Of a DNA stretch of 64,000 nt, positions 7,772 through 16,017 are shown piece after piece. Both the position numbers and the translations under genes were made by a program. Location of the stretch: the NCBI RefSeq assembly GCF_026965555.1, contig NZ_CP114040.1, forward strand, positions 4,092,001 to 4,156,000, in the 5' to 3' direction. Within the stretch, counting starts at the first letter, position 1, and each line of letters begins with the position of its first letter. The DNA comes from Nannocystis punicea. Its GTDB lineage: Bacteria > Myxococcota_A > Polyangia > Nannocystales > Nannocystaceae. The notes beneath the pieces were generated by a model. The model was not told where the DNA came from, searched no databases, and was given only the letters and a program-made list of their open reading frames with translations.

Positions 7772-9058
7772 ATGAGCGATGCCGACGTCCTGGGGCTGTT
7801 GATCGTCGTCCTTTGTCTGGCCGCGAGCATGTTCTTCTCCGGCTCGGAGACCGCGATCACCAGCCTCGACGCGCACAAGGCCAAGCGCCTGGTCGAGGAC
7901 GGCGGTCGGCAGGGTCGCGTCGCGGCGTTCTGGGTGCGTGAACCGGTGCGGGTGCTGTCGACCATCCTGGTCGGCAACAACATCGCCAACACGCTGATGG
8001 GCGCGGTCGTGACGGCGCTGGCGATCCGTCACCTCGAGGGCGGGCCGTGGGGCGGCTGGGCGGTCGGGGTCGCCACGTTCGTGACCACGGTGATGCTGCT
8101 GATCCTCGGCGAGATCACGCCGAAGGCGCTCGGCCGGATCTACTCCGAGCGGCTGGCCCTGCCGGCGCTGTGGGTGCTGCGCGGGCTCAGCAAGATCATG
8201 GCGCCGGCGCTGTGGCTGCTCACCGCGATCACCGGCACGATCGTGCGGCGCTTCGATCCGAAGGAGGGCGCGGAGGCCGGCAGCAAGGTCACCTCGGACG
8301 ACATCGGTTACCTCGTGCAGGTCGGCCAGCGCGAGGGCTCGATCGATCCGGGGCAGGCCATGCTCCTCGCCGGCATCGTCCGCTTCGAGGCCAAGATCGT
8401 CCGCGACATCATGATCCCGGCCAGCCGGATCATCGCGGTCAACCTGGCGTGGACCGTCGCGCAGGTGCGCGAGGTGGCGCTGCGCTCGGGTCACAGCCGG
8501 CTGCCGGTCTACGAGGGTCAGCTCAACAACATCAAGGGCATCCTGCACATCAAGCAGCTGGTCGACCTCGCCGACAGCGAGCGGCTGGCGCGGGTGGTGC
8601 GTCAGCCGGTGTTCGTCAGCCTGACGATGCGGCTCCACGATCTCCTCCAGCGGTTCAAGGAGCAGCGGGTGCACCTGGCGATCGTGGTCGACGACGCGGG
8701 CGACGCCGTCGGCATCGTCAGCCTCGAGGACGTGCTCGAGCAGATCGTCGGCCAGATCTTCGACGAGAGCGACCGGGCGCCGCTGACCCCGGTGCCCGAC
8801 GTGAGCGGCGCCCTGATCGTCGAGGGCCAGGACAGCCTGACGCGGGTCGAGGAGCGCCTCAACGTCGAGCTGTCCGACGTCGAGGGCGTCATCAGCGTCG
8901 GCGACCTGCTGACGCACCTGGCCGGCCAGATCCCGATCGCCGGCTCGGTGTTCGTGTGGGAGAGCCTGCGCTTCCTCGTGCTCGAGGCCGACGCCCGCCA
9001 CGTGATCCGCGTCCGCGTCGAGCCGCACGGCGGCGACGAGGCGGACGACGACGACTGA
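7772..9058 (+). CDS. CNNM/CorC-type membrane transporter with CBS pair
   Basis: 428 residues. A DUF21/CNNM membrane domain covers about 1-190 with the signature FFSGSETAITSL and GEITPKALGR. A CBS pair follows at about 205-335 (MIPASRIIAV, GHSRLPVYEG, GIVSLEDVLEQIVG), then a CorC_HlyC domain at about 345-420. The family acts in Mg/Co efflux or ion-linked membrane functions; the older hemolysin name is historical. It starts at the ATG at 7772, 52 bases after the peptidase. A six-unit palindromic array begins 20 bases after its stop. Confidence 0.88.
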   Translation: MSDADVLGLLIVVLCLAASMFFSGSETAITSLDAHKAKRLVEDGGRQGRVAAFWVREPVRVLSTILVGNNIANTLMGAVVTALAIRHLEGGPWGGWAVGVATFVTTVMLLILGEITPKALGRIYSERLALPALWVLRGLSKIMAPALWLLTAITGTIVRRFDPKEGAEAGSKVTSDDIGYLVQVGQREGSIDPGQAMLLAGIVRFEAKIVRDIMIPASRIIAVNLAWTVAQVREVALRSGHSRLPVYEGQLNNIKGILHIKQLVDLADSERLARVVRQPVFVSLTMRLHDLLQRFKEQRVHLAIVVDDAGDAVGIVSLEDVLEQIVGQIFDESDRAPLTPVPDVSGALIVEGQDSLTRVEERLNVELSDVEGVISVGDLLTHLAGQIPIAGSVFVWESLRFLVLEADARHVIRVRVEPHGGDEADDDD

Positions 9059-9077
9059 CCGCCCTGGGGGTCGTCAG

Positions 9078-9157
9078 GGGCATGTCTCTCGGGGCATGTC
9101 GATGAGGGCATGTCGTCAAGAGCATGCCGCCATGGACATGTCTGGAAGTGCATGGCC
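9078..9157. repeat. CATG-14 array, 6 units, intergenic
   Basis: CATG at 9081, 9095, 9109, 9123, 9137 and 9151: five consecutive steps of exactly 14 bp, most anchors in the form GGGCATGTC. Lies in the gap between the convergent CNNM gene and smr-domain gene. Confidence 0.92.
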
Positions 9158-9184
9158 CGCGCGCGGCGTTCCGACGGGGCGAGG

Positions 9185-10138
9185 TCACGCTCGCGGGCGC
9201 AGCTGGAGGATGACCGAGCCGTACTCCCCGCGGACGTCGAGCTCCGGCGCCCAGGCGGCGACGTCGGCCTCGCCGGCCGGGGAGGCGCACCACTCGGCCA
9301 GCGCCTCCTTGAGGACCGGGTCGCCGGGGCTGCCGAGGCCCTTGCCGGTGACGATCCGGACGTAGCGGGCGTGGGCGGCCCGCTCGCGGGCGACGAAGGC
9401 CGTCAGGGCCTCCACGGCCGGTTCGCGCCGCAGGCCGCGGAGGCGCAGGGTCGGGAGGCGACCGCGGCGGGCGCGGGCGACCAGCTCGGCGGCCGCGCGA
9501 GCGTGCTCGTGGGTGCGGCCCGGCTCGTCGCGCCAGCCCGAACCGGCCCAGGCGCGCTTCTGCAGGGCCGCCACCGGGCTCGCGGGGCCGGCCGGCGAGG
9601 GCGGGACGACCGGCCCTGCTGCGGGGAGCTGTGGGTCAGCGGTGGGCGCCACGGCTTCGCCCGTCGCCGGTCTGGCGCTGTCGGAGGGGTGGGAGGCCGG
9701 ACGGTCCGGAGCGGTCGATGGGCGGCCTGGCGGCGTGGGCGAGGGGGCCCAGCTCGTGGGGGACGAGGCGCTGGCCTTCGCCGGGCCGGCGGTCGCGCTC
9801 GCGACGGGCGAGGCGCTCTTCGTCGGCTGCGGCCCGGCGGATGAGCTGCTCAAAGAGACATGTCTCTTCGGGCCTGTCGCCGAGGGCAGGCTCGCAACCA
9901 CCCGCACGGCGTCGAAGTCGAGCGCGTCGCCGGTGGCGAGGGCGGCGAAGGCCCGCGCCATCAGCTCGCGCTCGGTGACGGGCTGCGGCTGGGGCGGAGG
10001 CGGAGGCGGTGGCTGCGGCGGCGCGGGCAGGCCGTCGGGGAAGAGGGCCGCGAGCGGGGCGCGCAGGCGACCGTCCGGCTCCGGCGGCGCGGACCTGGGC
10101 TGAGGGCGGGTCCGGCCGGGACGTCGGCGACGCGGCAT
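9185..10138 (-). CDS. Smr-domain protein with long proline-rich N-terminus
   Basis: 317 residues. The C-terminal 90 residues are an Smr domain: TLRLRGLRREPAVEALTAFV followed by VRIVTGKGLGSPGDPVLK, matching the LDLHG ... GKG motif pair, though the His of LHG is Arg here. Smr domains bind branched or nicked nucleic acid and can be endonucleases. Residues 20-220 are low complexity (Pro, Ala, Ser), including a run of eight Pro. The ATG at 10138 gives an Arg-rich start and lies 10 bases after the stop of the upstream gene on the same strand, so the two are probably co-transcribed. A palindromic array encodes about residues 82-94. Confidence 0.7.
   Translation of the reverse strand: MPRRRRPGRTRPQPRSAPPEPDGRLRAPLAALFPDGLPAPPQPPPPPPPQPQPVTERELMARAFAALATGDALDFDAVRVVASLPSATGPKRHVSLSSSSAGPQPTKSASPVASATAGPAKASASSPTSWAPSPTPPGRPSTAPDRPASHPSDSARPATGEAVAPTADPQLPAAGPVVPPSPAGPASPVAALQKRAWAGSGWRDEPGRTHEHARAAAELVARARRGRLPTLRLRGLRREPAVEALTAFVARERAAHARYVRIVTGKGLGSPGDPVLKEALAEWCASPAGEADVAAWAPELDVRGEYGSVILQLRPRA
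9856..9893. repeat. CATG-14 array, 3 units, in smr-domain gene
   Basis: Anchors CATG 9859, CCTG 9873 and CAGG 9887. The first is inside a perfect 14-base palindrome AGAGACATGTCTCT (9854-9867). It falls in the low-complexity linker of the protein. Confidence 0.75.
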
Positions 10139-10148
10139 GGCCGCGAGG

Positions 10149-11591
10149 TCAGCTGCGGCGGCGACGGACGAGGCCGAGGCCGGCGAGGGCGAGCATCCAG
10201 AAGGACATGTCGCGAGAGACAGGCGCGGTGACGCAGTTGCAGCCGCTCTCATCGGCGCCGGGGTCGATCGGCGCGGTGGTGCTGGCCGAGGCGGAGGTGA
10301 CGTTGGAGCCGTCGCCGCCGGTGTTGTCCTCGGTGTCGCTCCCGCTCGTCGGGTCGTCGCCGGTGGTCTCGGTGTCGCCGCCGGTGGTCGGGGCGCCGGT
10401 GGTCGTGTCGGGCGTCGGCTCGACGCCGACGTGGATCACGGCCTCGGCGAAGCCGATGTTGCCGTCGTGGTCGAGCGCCTCGACGCGGACCGTGTAGGTG
10501 CCCTTGGGCGGCTTGATCGACCAGCTCTTCTCGCCGGAGTAGGCGGGCGCCTCGAGGTCGGCCTCGGGGATCATCATGCGCCAGCCGTAGCCCTCGAAGT
10601 TGTCGCTGATCTCGGCCTGGACGAGCACGTCGGTGCCGGGCTCGAACATCGCGCCGTCCTCCGGCGAGAGCAGCTTGACCGTCGGCGGCACGTCGTCGAC
10701 CGAGTTCGCGCCGAAGTACGCCATCAGCTCGGCGACGTCGTTCTGCGCGCCGCCGTTCTCGCCGCAGAACTCGTCGTGCACGTACTCGCAGCCGATCGGG
10801 CCGGTCGCCGCGTTGTACGGCGTGCAGGTGTCGGCCCACACCTTCTTTCCGAAGGTGGCGTACGGGTACATGATGTTGTCCTCGCCGTCGATGTGGTCGA
10901 GGCCCCACGCGTGCGCGGCCTCCTGCAGCGCGGTGGTGCCGAGCACCTGGATGTCGCCGGCGACCTCGGTGAAGGCGAAGGTCGTGTCGCGCCACCAGGT
11001 GTCGCCGCAGTCGAGGTTGCAGGCCACGCCGAGCACGCCGTTCGGCAGGCCGATCACCTGCGGCTTGCCGCCCATCATCACCATGCTGTACGGCAGGTGC
11101 TTCGGCGGCGCCTTCTCGTAGGCGATCCGCACGCCGAACGGGTTCATCGCGTCCTGGAACACCTGGATGATCGCCAGCGCCTCCTGCTCCGAGCGCAGGA
11201 ACTGCGGGTACTGGACGGTGCCGCCCTGAATGCACGGCGACTCCATCAGCGCCGAGTTGGTGCCGCCCGTCATCTCGCCGCCGAAGAAGTTGAGGAAGAC
11301 GGTGTGGCGCTTGGGCGGGGTGTCCCAGGCGTACGTCGGCCGCGGGCCGGCGTTGAGGTCGTCCTCGGCCATCGAGCGCGGGACCACGAGGCCGCCGGCG
11401 TGGATGAGGTCGTTGTCCTCGAGGTACTTCTCGAAGGCGGCCCGGCGGGCCGCGATCTCCTCCTCGGTCAGCTCGGGCGCGGCCTGCACCGGCCTGCCGA
11501 AGAGCGTCTGCTGGCCGGGATCGGCCGCCGCGGTGAGCGGTGCAAGAGCGAGCGCGCAGGGGATCGAGATGTAGGCGATGGAGCGAGTCAT
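10149..11591 (-). CDS. Secreted metzincin-like protein with MYXO-CTERM tail; catalytic His replaced
   Basis: 480 residues. A signal peptide covers about 1-23 (ending LTAAAD). The core has TTALQEAAHAWGLDH near 240, which fits the metzincin zinc motif HExxHxxGxxH except that the first His is Gln. IMYPY a few residues later fits a metzincin Met-turn. An Ig-like bacterial domain follows (SPEDGAMFEPGTDVLV), then a Thr/Gly/Asp linker (TTGGDTETTGDD). The tail is CNCVTAP, a hydrophobic helix, and RRRRS, a MYXO-CTERM surface-sorting signal. Inference: a surface protein that is either an inactive protease or uses another ligand. A palindromic element encodes VSRDMSF between the Cys motif and the helix. 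Confidence 0.75.
   Translation of the reverse strand: MTRSIAYISIPCALALAPLTAAADPGQQTLFGRPVQAAPELTEEEIAARRAAFEKYLEDNDLIHAGGLVVPRSMAEDDLNAGPRPTYAWDTPPKRHTVFLNFFGGEMTGGTNSALMESPCIQGGTVQYPQFLRSEQEALAIIQVFQDAMNPFGVRIAYEKAPPKHLPYSMVMMGGKPQVIGLPNGVLGVACNLDCGDTWWRDTTFAFTEVAGDIQVLGTTALQEAAHAWGLDHIDGEDNIMYPYATFGKKVWADTCTPYNAATGPIGCEYVHDEFCGENGGAQNDVAELMAYFGANSVDDVPPTVKLLSPEDGAMFEPGTDVLVQAEISDNFEGYGWRMMIPEADLEAPAYSGEKSWSIKPPKGTYTVRVEALDHDGNIGFAEAVIHVGVEPTPDTTTGAPTTGGDTETTGDDPTSGSDTEDNTGGDGSNVTSASASTTAPIDPGADESGCNCVTAPVSRDMSFWMLALAGLGLVRRRRS
10203..10226. repeat. CATG-14 hairpin in MYXO-CTERM gene
   Basis: Anchors CATG 10206 and CAGG 10220. It adds residues inside the C-terminal sorting tail without disturbing the frame. 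Confidence 0.65.
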
Positions 11592-12042
11592 AGGGGTCCG
11601 ACAGCACGCTATCACAGCGATGCCGCGACGATCTCGACCGCCGCCGCGGGCCAGCGTGTGGCAGAGCATGCGCCGCCGCGTGGGCCGGGAGCGACAGGGG
11701 CAGCCGCTTTCCCGGGATTGCGGGCGCCTGTGCGGCCGATGAACGCCGGCTCATGATCTCCAGCGCGGACGAGAGATCGCGGACCGCTGCGTCGGCTTCA
11801 CGCCCACCTCGCCGCGCGCCCGCCGCGGACGATCGTCATGCTGTCTCTTGGGCCAGGTACTTCGGGACCGGTCACATGTGGGCCCCGGCGACGACGGGTG
11901 CGGGCTCGGCCGCCAGGACCCGGCGCGGACGCGGAAGTTCGCGCGGCGGCGCGCCCGGGCCGCGAGCGCGTCCGTGGGCACCACCACACGGGAATTGGCT
12001 TCGGGCTGGCCGGCGCCGCGGGCGTGCCGTAGCCTGGAAGTT
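11592..12042. other. Divergent gap between metzincin-like and serine-protease genes
   Basis: 450 bases with no convincing gene; the open frames here are short or are extensions of the flanking genes. It must hold two divergent promoters, but I see no clear consensus elements. It contains one three-unit palindromic array (11837-11874). Confidence 0.4.
11837..11874. repeat. CATG-14 array, 3 units, intergenic
   Basis: Anchors GCTG 11840, CAGG 11854 and CCGG 11868, each 14 bp apart, with loop bases TCTTGGGC and TACTTCGGG between. Confidence 0.5.
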
Positions 12043-13458
12043 GTGCCTGCTGCGCTCCGGATCCTGTCGCTCTGCGCCGCCCTCGTCGCCCTGGGCTGCG
12101 CGAGCCGTCCGATCGGCGACGTGACGCTCGAACGCGGCAAGTCCGGGCGCGCGCTCGAGGATCTCGCGTTGGCGCAGAAGGGGGCCGCGGCGGTGGCCGT
12201 GGTCTCGACCGACGTCGGCCGCGGCCTCGCGTTCGTGGTCGACCCCGACGGCTATCTCATCACCAACCGCCACGTGATCGAGGACGCCGACCACATCGAA
12301 GACGTCTCGTTCCCGGCGCTCCGGCCCCCGCGCAGCTTCGCGGCGGTCCGCATCGTCTACATCGACCCGAGCCGCGACCTCGCGCTGATCAAGCTCGACG
12401 TCGACGCGCCGCTGCCGTCGCTGCCGCTGGCGACCGTCGGCTCGACGCCGATCGAGGACTACCTGCACCAGAAAGACCACGTGCTGCTGCTGGCGCGCCC
12501 GAGCGAGGACGACGGCGCGGGCGAGGGCGGCAAGCGGCCGACGGGGTTCGTGGCCCGCACCGGCAACGTCCGCGAGCTCGAGGTCTACAACCAGGCGGTC
12601 GGGCCGGGGGCGTTCTTCGAGCTGTCGCAGGCGGTGCGACGCGGGCAGAGCGGCGGGCCGGTGCTCGACCGCTTCGGCCGCGTGGTCGGGGTGGTCAGCT
12701 GGACGTGGAAGCACCGCGTGGGCGGCTACGCGATCCCGATCACCGAGGCGGCGCAGATGTTGAACGAGCGCCCGGCCATGGACACGCCGGCCGAGCAGAG
12801 CGCCCGCGCGGCGGAGCGGGCCCGCGGCTTCCTCAAGGCGCTCGACGGCGGTGACCTCGAGATCGCGCGGCGCATGATGTCGCCGACCTACAGCCGGAAG
12901 ATCCGCCAGCGCACCATGACCACCATCGCCGAGCAGCTGCCGGGCGACGGACGCGCGGCGGTCCAGCAATTCGTGGCCGCGCTCGAGGACATCGTCGACT
13001 CCGAGCCCGCCGACGCCGAGGAGCTGCCGTTCTCCAAGGTCCAGGACGTCGTCCTCCGCACCGGCACCCGCGGCTTCATGGAGGCGCTCGGGGTCGAGGG
13101 CGCGCTGTCCAAGGACCAGGTCATCAGCTTCTTCTTCGAGTTCGCCCAGGCCTACGTCGGCGCCCGCTACTTCGCCGAGAGCGACCCCGACACGGCCATG
13201 AACGCGGCCATGATGCGGCTGCAGACCGTCGACGCCGCCCGCACCTTCGCGTTCGCCGAGGCCACCGGCCGCTTCAAGCGCGGCGCCCATCTCCAGGTCG
13301 AGCGGCTGGAGATCGTGCCCGGCGCCTACGCCCCGCACGCGGTCGTCACGCTGCGCAACAGCGACACCGACGGCCGCCAGCCGGCGACGCTGGTGATGCA
13401 GATGCGGCTCGAGTGGGGCGACTGGTACGTCGCCGAGCTGCAGACGGCCGGCGGCTGA
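12043..13458 (+). CDS. Trypsin-like serine protease lipoprotein
   Basis: 471 residues from a GTG start at 12043. That start places the lipobox LVALGC with Cys19 correctly; the longer upstream frame would bury it. The protease domain has His in TNRHVI (about 77), Asp in SRDLALIK (about 111) and Ser in GQSGGPVL (about 201), so the HtrA/trypsin triad is complete. Residues 260-471 form a second, mostly helical region followed by strands, with no PDZ domain recognisable. It is probably a periplasm- or surface-facing, lipid-anchored protease. It stands alone, with a six-unit palindromic array after its stop. Confidence 0.82.
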   Translation: MPAALRILSLCAALVALGCASRPIGDVTLERGKSGRALEDLALAQKGAAAVAVVSTDVGRGLAFVVDPDGYLITNRHVIEDADHIEDVSFPALRPPRSFAAVRIVYIDPSRDLALIKLDVDAPLPSLPLATVGSTPIEDYLHQKDHVLLLARPSEDDGAGEGGKRPTGFVARTGNVRELEVYNQAVGPGAFFELSQAVRRGQSGGPVLDRFGRVVGVVSWTWKHRVGGYAIPITEAAQMLNERPAMDTPAEQSARAAERARGFLKALDGGDLEIARRMMSPTYSRKIRQRTMTTIAEQLPGDGRAAVQQFVAALEDIVDSEPADAEELPFSKVQDVVLRTGTRGFMEALGVEGALSKDQVISFFFEFAQAYVGARYFAESDPDTAMNAAMMRLQTVDAARTFAFAEATGRFKRGAHLQVERLEIVPGAYAPHAVVTLRNSDTDGRQPATLVMQMRLEWGDWYVAELQTAGG

Positions 13459-13487
13459 GGCGAGCGAGGCGGGGCCGGCGATTCGCC

Positions 13488-13567
13488 GGGTATGTCTCGG
13501 ACGACATGCCCGTTCAGGCATGTTCTTTCAGACATGCGCTCGGAGGCATGTCCCGACGGACACGCCA
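13488..13567. repeat. CATG-14 array, 6 units, intergenic
   Basis: TATG 13491, CATG 13505, 13519, 13533, 13547 and CACG 13561: five steps of exactly 14 bp. Lies between the convergent serine protease and ruvA, beginning 30 bases after one stop and ending eight bases before the other. Confidence 0.9.
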
Positions 13568-13574
13568 GAGCGCC

Positions 13575-14204
13575 TCACCGCTCCATCAGCTGCGCGAGGG
13601 TGCGGCGGACCAGGTCGTCGAGCGAGCTGGTGACGGGGCCGCTGGCGGTGAGCTTGGCCAGGGCGACCTCGACCTCCTTGACGCGCCAGCCGAGGTCGAC
13701 CAGCACCTGCTTGGCCTCCTCGACGATCGCCGGCGACTCCGGCTCGGCCTTGGCGGGGGTCGGGCCGCGCGGGCCGCCCTCGAGCTCGGTGGCGAAGACC
13801 GCGACCTTGTCGCCGAGCGACAGCAGGATCTGCTCGGCCGTCTTCTTGCCGATGCCGGGGATCTTCGTCAGCATGACCTCGCGGCCCTGCGTCAGGTGGT
13901 CGACCAGCTCGGCCAGCGGGAAGCCGCCGAGGACCGCCATCGCGTGCTTGGGGCCGACCTTGGGCACGCCCTGCAGCAGCAGGAACAGCTGCTTCTCGGC
14001 CTGGGTGGCGAAGCCGAACAGCAGCAGCGCGTCCTCGCGGGCGTGGGTGTGGACCCACAGCGCGCAGTGCTCGTCGGGGTCGCCGACGGCGGCGAGGGTC
14101 TGCAGCGACACGCGCAGCTCGTAGCCGACGCCGCCGACGTTGAGGACGACGACGCCCTGCTTGGGGTCGCGATGGACGACGATGCCCGACAACCAGCCGA
14201 TCAT
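13575..14204 (-). CDS. ruvA: Holliday junction DNA helicase subunit RuvA
   Basis: 209 residues, normal length. N-terminal OB domain (MIGWLSGIVVHRD, VGGVGYELRVS), then two helix-hairpin-helix motifs (LQGVPKVGPKHAMAVL and IPGIGKKTAEQILLSL), then a flexible link and the small domain III that contacts RuvB. It binds four-way junctions for branch migration. The ATG overlaps the ruvC stop. ruvB is not in the window. Confidence 0.95.
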   Translation of the reverse strand: MIGWLSGIVVHRDPKQGVVVLNVGGVGYELRVSLQTLAAVGDPDEHCALWVHTHAREDALLLFGFATQAEKQLFLLLQGVPKVGPKHAMAVLGGFPLAELVDHLTQGREVMLTKIPGIGKKTAEQILLSLGDKVAVFATELEGGPRGPTPAKAEPESPAIVEEAKQVLVDLGWRVKEVEVALAKLTASGPVTSSLDDLVRRTLAQLMER

Positions 14205-14704
14205 GGACCTGTCCTCCGGGGCAGCTTGGGCGCGTGCGCGTGGCACAGCGCGATGGCGAGGGCGTCGGCGGCGTCGGCCGTGGGAGCGCGCGCCAGGCCG
14301 AACAGCAGTTGCACGCGGGCCATGACGTCCTGCTTGCTGGCGCGGCCGTGGCCGACGACGGCGCGCTTGACGTAGGCGGGCGGATACTCGGCGACCTCGA
14401 GGCCGCGCTCGGCGGCGACGGCCATGACTGCGCCGCGGGCCTGGCCGAGCTTGAGCGCGGAGCTGGCGTTGACGCCGTGGAAGGCTGCCTCGAGGGACAG
14501 GACGCGCGGGCCGAACTCGACGATGAGCTCGGCGATCGTGCGGGCGAGGACGGACAGGCGGACGGGCATCGGGTCTTCCTCGCGCAGGCGAATGACGCCG
14601 CACTCGACGTAGGCAGGGCGGGTGCCGTGCCGGTGGTCGAGGAGGCCGTAGCCGACGATCCGCGTCCCGGGATCGACGCCGAGGATCCGCGTGGCGCCCG
14701 ACAA
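14201..14704 (-). CDS. ruvC: Crossover junction endonuclease RuvC
   Basis: 167 residues. LGVDPGTRIVGYG (first Asp), SLEAAFHGVNAS (Glu) and DAADALAIALCHAH (Asp pair) give the RNase H-fold acidic set needed to cut Holliday junctions. It starts 13 bases after the yebC stop and overlaps ruvA by four bases, in the common yebC-ruvC-ruvA order. The last residues (KLPRRTGP) are encoded by a palindromic element at 14205-14228. Confidence 0.95.
   Translation of the reverse strand: MSGATRILGVDPGTRIVGYGLLDHRHGTRPAYVECGVIRLREEDPMPVRLSVLARTIAELIVEFGPRVLSLEAAFHGVNASSALKLGQARGAVMAVAAERGLEVAEYPPAYVKRAVVGHGRASKQDVMARVQLLFGLARAPTADAADALAIALCHAHAPKLPRRTGP
14205..14228. repeat. CATG-14 hairpin at ruvC/ruvA junction
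   Basis: CTGTCC and GGGCAG around a TCC-type loop; anchors CCTG 14208 and CAGC 14222. It covers the final ruvC codons and ends close to the ruvA start codon. Confidence 0.6.
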
Positions 14705-14717
14705 CGAAGTCCGCGGC

Positions 14718-15464
14718 CTAGGGGCCGTGCTCCTCCATGACTTCGTCAGGGAGGGTGGCGTTGGTGTAGCAGCTCTGGACGTCGTCGTGCTCGTCGAGCT
14801 TGGCCCACAGCTTGGCCACCGAGACCGCCACGTCGCCGTCGAGCGCCTTCTCGTTCTCGGGCTTGGCGATCCACTGCACGCCGCCGGTCGGCTCGAGGTC
14901 AGCGAGCTCGGTCTGCAGCCCGGCCAGGTCGCCCGGCGACGACATGATCGCCCAGGTCTCGCCCCAGTCCTGAATGTCCTCGCCGCCGGCCCCGAGCGCG
15001 CGCTCCATCAGCGCTTCCTCGCTGATCTTGGTCTTCGGGATCTCGAGCACGCCCTTGTGGTCGAACATCCAGGCGACCGCGCCGTTCGACACCATCTCGC
15101 CGCCCGACTTGCCGAAGGCGGTGCGGATCTCCGCGACCGTGCGGTTCTTGTTGTCGGTCAGCACCTCGACGATGAAGCACGAACCACCGGGACCGCGGCC
15201 CTCGTAGAGCACGTTCTCGAAGATCACGCCGGCCAGCTCGCCGGTGCCCTTCTTGATCGCCCGCTCCTGGTTCTCCTTCGGCATGTTGGCGGCCCTGGCC
15301 GCGAGGAGCGCGGTGCGCAGGCGCGGGTTGCCGGCCGGGTCGCCGCCGCCGTCCTTCGCGGCGACCATGATCTCGCGGGCGATCTTGGTGAAGATCTTGC
15401 CGCGCTGGGCGTCGAGCGCCCCCTTCTTGCGCTTAATCGTGGACCATTTGCTGTGGCCGGACAT
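14718..15464 (-). CDS. yebC: YebC/PmpR-family protein
   Basis: 248 residues, the usual length. Begins MSGHSKWSTIKRKKGALDAQRGKIF, the hallmark N-terminus, with the three-domain YebC pattern throughout (PKENQERAIKKG, YEGRGPGGSC, EIRTAFGKSGG). Members act as DNA-binding regulators or help ribosomes translate difficult proline runs; which applies here cannot be told. First gene of the yebC-ruvC-ruvA run. Confidence 0.95.
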   Translation of the reverse strand: MSGHSKWSTIKRKKGALDAQRGKIFTKIAREIMVAAKDGGGDPAGNPRLRTALLAARAANMPKENQERAIKKGTGELAGVIFENVLYEGRGPGGSCFIVEVLTDNKNRTVAEIRTAFGKSGGEMVSNGAVAWMFDHKGVLEIPKTKISEEALMERALGAGGEDIQDWGETWAIMSSPGDLAGLQTELADLEPTGGVQWIAKPENEKALDGDVAVSVAKLWAKLDEHDDVQSCYTNATLPDEVMEEHGP

Positions 15465-15982
15465 CCTGACGCAGGTCAGTACCACACGCGCCAGGCGGAA
15501 AAAAGCACCCCGCGGCGTGACCGACGCGGACCTCCCGGCCGCGTCCTCGCGGCCGCCCCGGGCGCGCGGGCGGTGGCGTCCGGAACGTGCGTTCGGCCCA
15601 TGTGAGGTGCGCTGCGCCGGCCGGCGGCGATCGCGGCCAGGCTCGCTCGAGGCTGCGACGATCGGCGAGACGGCGAGCGCGGACGGGGTCGGCGAGGCGG
15701 AGCGGTCGTGGCGACGACCGGGGCACCGGCGAGACGGGCTGGCGTTGACGCCGTTCCGCGGCTCGCTCATGCGGCCTGCCGTCGCGGCCTAAAGGCGTCG
15801 CGCGGGCCTTCTCCGAGGGCGCCGGCGATCGCGTGGACTGCGGCCAGGATGCGGATCGCCGGACGGCGGATCGAGCCGCAGGGCGGCGACGCGGGTGGAG
15901 AGAGGGGCGATGCCGAGGCGTGCTTCCAAGAGCACGCGCGCCCGACGACGCTCGCGACCGCGAAACGGTCGGGCTCAATGCT
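15465..15982. other. Gap between yebC start and the recD2 end
   Basis: About 520 bases with no gene I can support. Open frames on both strands are short, high-GC shadows without start context or recognisable domains. The yebC promoter should lie near 15470-15560 on the minus strand, but no clear boxes stand out. Confidence 0.4.
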
Positions 15983-16016
15983 CGATAGGACATGTCTTTC
16001 GAGACATGTCCTATCG
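15983..16016. repeat. Best CATG-14 hairpin: 15-bp perfect stem, TTCG loop
   Basis: CGATAGGACATGTCT (15983-15997) and AGACATGTCCTATCG (16002-16016) are perfect reverse complements around TTCG. Anchors at 15991 and 16005. It lies one base beyond the recD2 stop codon, where it could also act as an RNA 3' end, although no T-run follows. Confidence 0.95.
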
Positions 16017-16017
16017 C

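Noticed and set aside
9078..9157. CRISPR array
   Set aside because: The unit is only 14 bp with no conserved repeat of 24-37 bp and no unique spacers; no cas genes are in the window.
13098..13124. GCTG ... CAGG pair in the serine-protease gene
   Set aside because: Spacing is 13, not 14, and the arms do not pair well.
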